NCBI GenBank assembly: GCA_023389095.1
Contig: JAEWFB010000450.1
Span: forward strand, 1-9,165
Length of the DNA stretch: 9,165 nucleotides
Direction of reading: 5' to 3'
Origin: Actinomycetes bacterium
GTDB taxonomy: Bacteria; Actinomycetota; Actinomycetes; Actinomycetales; Dermatophilaceae
This document shows positions 6,501-9,165 of this stretch, in pieces. The first letter of the stretch is position 1; each line of letters starts with the position of its first letter. Under the pieces are notes generated by a model. The model was not told the origin of the DNA. It saw only the letters and a program-made list of their open reading frames with translations, and made no database searches. Both the position numbers and the translations under genes were made by a program.

Positions 6501-8636
6501 TCAGGCGTCGATGCGCTCCCGGTCGACCTCGGACGCGGACCCGATGATGAAGTCCTTGCGCGGGGCCACCTCGTTGCCCATGAGCAGCTCGAAGACCCGC
6601 TCGGCGGCCTCGAGGTCGCGCATCGTCACCTTGCGCAGCGTGCGGTGGCGCGGGTCCATCGTCGTGTCGGCCAGCTGGTCGGCGTCCATCTCGCCGAGGC
6701 CCTTGTAGCGCTGCATCGGCTGCTTGATCTTCTTGCCCGACTTCTCGAGCCGGGCGAGGGTGCGGCGCATCTCGACCTCGTTGTAGGTGTAGATGAGCTC
6801 GTTCTTCTTCGCGCCCGCGTTGATCACCTCGATGCGGTGCAGCGGCGGCATCGCCGCGTAGACGCGGCCGGCGTCGACGAGCGGTCGCATGTAGCGGAAG
6901 AAGAGCGTCAGCAGCAGGGTGCGGATGTGGGCGCCGTCGACGTCGGCGTCGGTCATGATGATGACCTTGCCGTAGCGGGCCGCGTCGAGGTCGAAGCTGC
7001 GGCCCGAGCCGGCGCCGATGACCTGGATGATCGAGGCGCACTCGGCGTTCTTGAGCATGTCCGAGACCGACGCCTTCTGGACGTTGAGGATCTTGCCGCG
7101 GATCGGCAGCAGCGCCTGGAACTCCGAGCTGCGCGCCTCCTTGGCGGTGCCCATCGCCGAGTCCCCCTCGACGATGAACAGCTCGGAGCGCTCGACGTCG
7201 GTCGTGCGGCAGTCGCGCAGCTTCGAGGGCAGCGTCGAGCTCTCGAGGGCGTTCTTGCGCCGCTGCGTCTCCTTGTGCAGCCGCGCGCTGATGCGCGACT
7301 TCATCTCCGAGACGACCTTCTCCAGCAGCAGCGAGGCCTGGGCCTTGTCACCGCGCTTGGTCGAGGTGAGGCGCTCGGTCAGCTCCTTCTCGACGACCTT
7401 GGCGACGATGGCGCGCACGGCGTTCGTGCCGAGGACCTCCTTGGTCTGGCCCTCGAACTGTGGCTCGGCGAGGCGCACCGTGACGACCGCGGTCATGCCG
7501 GCGAGGATGTCGTCCTTCTCAGGCTTGTCGTTGCCGACCTTGAGGCGTCGGGCGTTGACCTCGAGCTGCTTGCGGAACACCTTCACGATCGACTGCTCGA
7601 AGCCGGCGACGTGGGTGCCGCCCTTGGGCGTGGTGATGATGTTGACGAAGGACTGCAGCTTCGTGTCGTAGCCCTGGCCCCACCGCAGCGCCACCTCGAC
7701 GCCGCACTCGCGCTCGAGCTCGGTGGGCGTCATGTGGCCGTTGACGTCGAGGACCGGGACGGTCTCGGTGAAGGTGCCCGAGCCCTCGAGGCGCCACACG
7801 TCGGTGATCGGGGTGTCGGGGGCGAGGAACTCGACGAAGTCGGTGATGCCGCCGTCGTGCTGGAAGACGTCCTCGACCGGGCCCTCCTCGCCCGGGGTGC
7901 CCTTGAGCCGCCGCTCGTCGCGGATGACGAGCCGCAGCCCAGGGACGAGGAAGGAGGTCTGGCGCGCGCGGCCGAGGATCGCCTCGTAGTCGAGCTCGGC
8001 GTCCTTGAGGAAGATCTGGCGGTCGGGCCAGAAGCGCACCCGCGAGCCGGTGACGCCGCGCCGGGCCTTGCCGACGACGGGCAACGCGCTCTTGCGCTCG
8101 TACGGCGTGAACGACGACTCGGGCGAGTGCGGGGCGCCCGCGACGTCGGTGAACGTGCCGGGCTCGCCGCGACGGAAGCTCATGCCGTAGGTCTTGCCGC
8201 CGCGGTCGACCTCGACGTCGAGCCGCGCGGACAGCGCGTTGACGACCGAGGCGCCGACGCCGTGCAGACCGCCGGTGGCCGCGTAGGAGGCCCCGCCGAA
8301 CTTGCCACCGGCGTGCAGCTTGGTGAAGACGACCTCGACGCCCGACAGGCCGGTGCGCGGCTCGATGTCGACGGGGATGCCGCGGCCGTTGTCGCGCACC
8401 TCGATCGAGCCGTCCGAGCCGAGGATGACCTCGATCCCGGTGCAGACGCCTGTCAGGGCCTCGTCGACGGCGTTGTCGATGATCTCCCAGAGGCAGTGCA
8501 TGAGACCGCGCTGGTCGGTGGATCCGATGTACATGCCGGGACGCTTGCGCACGGCCTCGAGGCCCTCGAGGACCTGCAGGTGTCGCGCGGTGTAGTCGCC
8601 GTTGCCGGAGGGCGCGGGGCGGGAGGCGGAGGCCAC
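6501..8636 (-). CDS. parE: DNA topoisomerase IV subunit B (ParE-type type IIA topoisomerase ATPase subunit)
   Basis: 711 residues from GTG 8636; a loose GAGAGA lies about 9 bases upstream and no other start fits before the conserved ARHLQVLEGLEAVRKRPGMYIG. The N-terminal GHKL ATPase has EIIDNAVDEA (E51, N55), RDNGRGIP (D82), GGKF (K112) and GGLHGVGASVVNALS (122-136). The transducer carries the QTK loop (Q397-K399) within EGQTKEVLGT. The TOPRIM domain has FIVEGDSAMG (E490, D492) and MTDADVDG (D563, D565, D567), the Mg-binding acids. C-terminal QRYKGLGEMDADQL is the type IIA signature. GDSAMGTAKEAR and LPIRGKILNVQKASV resemble actinobacterial ParE rather than GyrB. It should pair with ParC to decatenate chromosomes using ATP; no parC is in the window. 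Length is normal and no intein is present. Arg at position 513 replaces the Lys at the equivalent E. coli GyrB quinolone-pocket site, as is common in Gram-positives. Confidence 0.96.
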   Translation of the reverse strand: MASASRPAPSGNGDYTARHLQVLEGLEAVRKRPGMYIGSTDQRGLMHCLWEIIDNAVDEALTGVCTGIEVILGSDGSIEVRDNGRGIPVDIEPRTGLSGVEVVFTKLHAGGKFGGASYAATGGLHGVGASVVNALSARLDVEVDRGGKTYGMSFRRGEPGTFTDVAGAPHSPESSFTPYERKSALPVVGKARRGVTGSRVRFWPDRQIFLKDAELDYEAILGRARQTSFLVPGLRLVIRDERRLKGTPGEEGPVEDVFQHDGGITDFVEFLAPDTPITDVWRLEGSGTFTETVPVLDVNGHMTPTELERECGVEVALRWGQGYDTKLQSFVNIITTPKGGTHVAGFEQSIVKVFRKQLEVNARRLKVGNDKPEKDDILAGMTAVVTVRLAEPQFEGQTKEVLGTNAVRAIVAKVVEKELTERLTSTKRGDKAQASLLLEKVVSEMKSRISARLHKETQRRKNALESSTLPSKLRDCRTTDVERSELFIVEGDSAMGTAKEARSSEFQALLPIRGKILNVQKASVSDMLKNAECASIIQVIGAGSGRSFDLDAARYGKVIIMTDADVDGAHIRTLLLTLFFRYMRPLVDAGRVYAAMPPLHRIEVINAGAKKNELIYTYNEVEMRRTLARLEKSGKKIKQPMQRYKGLGEMDADQLADTTMDPRHRTLRKVTMRDLEAAERVFELLMGNEVAPRKDFIIGSASEVDRERIDA

Positions 8637-8725
8637 GGGTGTCGTTCTCTCTCGTTTCGTCGGACTGCTCGCCGGTGGCGGGACGCGGCCTCACGGGGAG
8701 CCCGCCGGTCCCGGCCGGCACCCGC

Positions 8726-8731
8726 AGCCTA
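8726..8731 (-). promoter_or_regulatory. Candidate -10 element of parE
   Basis: On the minus strand TAGGCT is a good actinobacterial -10 hexamer, giving a leader of about 83 bases before the parE GTG. At a 17-base spacing the -35 position reads GAAGGG, which is not a consensus, and falls inside an inverted repeat. This is a candidate only. Confidence 0.35.
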
Positions 8732-8747
8732 GTCACCTTCACCGACG

Positions 8748-8780
8748 ACCCTTCGGAGGCTCGCGGCGACTCCGGAGGGT
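8748..8780. repeat. 11-bp inverted repeat over the parE -35 position
   Basis: ACCCTTCGGAG and CTCCGGAGGGT are inverted copies separated by 11 bases; 10 of 11 positions pair and the remaining one is a T/G wobble. No T-run follows on either strand, so a terminator is unlikely. The location over the -35 zone of the parE promoter candidate suggests a binding site for a dimeric regulator. A supercoiling-sensitive cruciform is also conceivable. Confidence 0.5.
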
Positions 8781-8857
8781 GCGGACCGGGTATGGACATG
8801 GTGCCGGTGCAGGGGGCCGGACTGCGAGGCTTCCGGGCGCCCTCGGGCCCCCAACCC

Positions 8858-8886
8858 TCGACAGTCGGTAACGATCCGGGAATCTT
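8858..8886 (+). promoter_or_regulatory. Candidate promoter of the DUF7455-type gene
   Basis: TCGACA (8858-8863, five of six to TTGACA), a 17-base spacer and AATCTT (8881-8886, three of six to TATAAT) give a plausible housekeeping sigma promoter. Transcription would begin near 8893, leaving a leader of about 160 bases. Other weak pairs, such as TTGCAG at 8896, lack a good -10. Confidence 0.4.
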
Positions 8887-8953
8887 GCGGGGCCCTTGCA
8901 GCCGAGCGTGCCGTCGGGGAAGCATTCCGCGTGATTCACTGTTGGAACAGCCA

Positions 8954-9017
8954 CGAGGACGACGGGCCGACGCAGGAGCCCCGAAGCCTCGAGGACACGG
9001 GACGTCCCTGCGAGGAC
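8954..9017 (+). repeat. Three CGAGGAC repeats and a GGGACGTCCC palindrome in the leader
   Basis: CGAGGAC occurs at 8954-8960, 8990-8996 and 9011-9017 in the same orientation. Between the second and third copies lies the perfect 10-base palindrome GGGACGTCCC (8999-9008). All lie downstream of the putative promoter, so they could act at the RNA level or as an operator. In a GC-rich genome part of this may be chance. Confidence 0.4.
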
Positions 9018-9052
9018 GGTCCCCGAGCAACAGAGAGAAGGCGAGCACTGAG

Positions 9053-9165
9053 ATGACGACAGCACTGGCACCCGAGTTGACTGCAGCAGACCGCTGCGAC
9101 CGGTGTGGCGCCCAGGCCTACATCCGCGCCCGCCTCGTCGGCGGCGGTGAGCTCCTCTTCTGCGC
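9053..9165 (+). CDS. DUF7455-type small Cys-rich protein, 3' partial
   Basis: 37 residues are visible before the window ends. ATG 9053 is preceded by GAGAAGG, with an 11-base spacing that is a little long. The N-terminus LTAADRCDRCGAQAYIRA with a CxxC pair (C15, C18) and a later LLFC (C37) matches the short (about 60-70 residue) DUF7455 proteins that are widespread in Actinomycetota; in those I know, the final Cys is followed by His residues, suggesting a zinc knuckle. The protein should be cytoplasmic; its function is not known. It is divergent from parE, and from memory these genes often lie near the principal sigma factor gene, which would be to the right of the window. Confidence 0.85.
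   Translation, partial: MTTALAPELTAADRCDRCGAQAYIRARLVGGGELLFC

Larger units (their letters stand above)
8637..9052. other. Non-coding divergent promoter region between parE and the DUF7455-type gene
   Basis: 416 bases without a convincing gene. The frames that cross it are Arg/Pro/Ser/Gly-rich, lack ribosome sites and show no domain. Contents seen: the parE leader (8637 to about 8719), a -10 candidate, an 11-bp inverted repeat, a plus-strand promoter candidate at 8858-8886, and a roughly 160-base leader with three CGAGGAC repeats before the next gene. The part from about 8858 to 8950 is visibly richer in A/T than its surroundings, as expected for a promoter. Confidence 0.7.

Noticed and set aside
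8704..8715. GCCGG/CCGGC inverted repeat in the parE leader as a regulatory hairpin
   Set aside because: Arms of five G/C bases with a two-base gap are expected often by chance at this base composition and no other signal supports it.
6645..8732. A 695-codon plus-strand frame opposite parE
   Set aside because: It is a long antisense open frame of the kind common in GC-rich DNA; its composition (Asp/Val/Leu/Arg/Gly repeats) mirrors the codon pattern of parE and shows no domain.
8739..9071. A 110-codon minus-strand frame across the divergent intergenic region
   Set aside because: It overlaps the start of the DUF7455-type gene and the promoter candidates, has no ribosome site or recognisable domain, and its Pro/Arg/Ser-rich composition is that of translated non-coding GC-rich DNA.

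Overview
The window looks like part of the chromosome of a high-GC Gram-positive bacterium (Actinomycetota). The base composition is strongly GC-rich, most third codon positions are G or C, and GTG starts are used. The topoisomerase subunit is of the actinobacterial ParE type, and it is divergent from a short Cys-rich DUF7455-type gene. Family or genus cannot be fixed from the sequence; a Micrococcales-like organism is only a guess. No mobile element, phage gene, tRNA, rRNA or CRISPR array is visible.

Layout from left to right. (1) At 2-838, plus strand, is the 3' part of a sucrase/ferredoxin-like (Suc_Fer/Apd1-Aim32 family) [2Fe-2S] thioredoxin-fold protein, cut by the window edge. (2) At 852-6353, all on the minus strand and transcribed from right to left, is a complete-looking six-gene MoxR/Bat-type operon: a MoxR AAA+ ATPase, a DUF58 protein, a small DUF4381-like one-helix membrane protein, two membrane-anchored von Willebrand A (vWA) proteins (BatA-like and BatB-like), and a TPR-like membrane protein with a long Gln/Pro-rich tail. 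The last five genes overlap at their junctions by 4-14 bases, so they are probably translationally coupled. (3) At 6354-6500 is an intergenic region with a probable terminator for parE and a candidate promoter for the moxR operon that carries a 19-base palindrome. (4) At 6501-8636, minus strand, is a full-length type IIA topoisomerase B subunit of the ParE type. (5) At 8637-9052 is a 416-base non-coding divergent promoter region with an 11-bp inverted repeat on the parE side, and a promoter candidate plus short repeats in the leader on the other side. (6) At 9053-9165, plus strand, is the start of a DUF7455-type small protein with a CxxC motif, cut by the window edge.

How the genes work together: by analogy with studied MoxR-vWA systems, the MoxR ATPase probably acts at the membrane as a chaperone on the vWA proteins or their client, with DUF58 as cytoplasmic adaptor. 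BatA, BatB and the TPR protein would form an envelope complex. The client is unknown. The most distinctive features are the ~100-residue acidic N-terminal extension on MoxR, the graded decay of the metal-binding (MIDAS) motif across the three vWA-type proteins (intact, Thr variant, Gly variant), the Gln-rich extracytoplasmic tail, and palindromes placed over the putative promoters of both the operon and parE.
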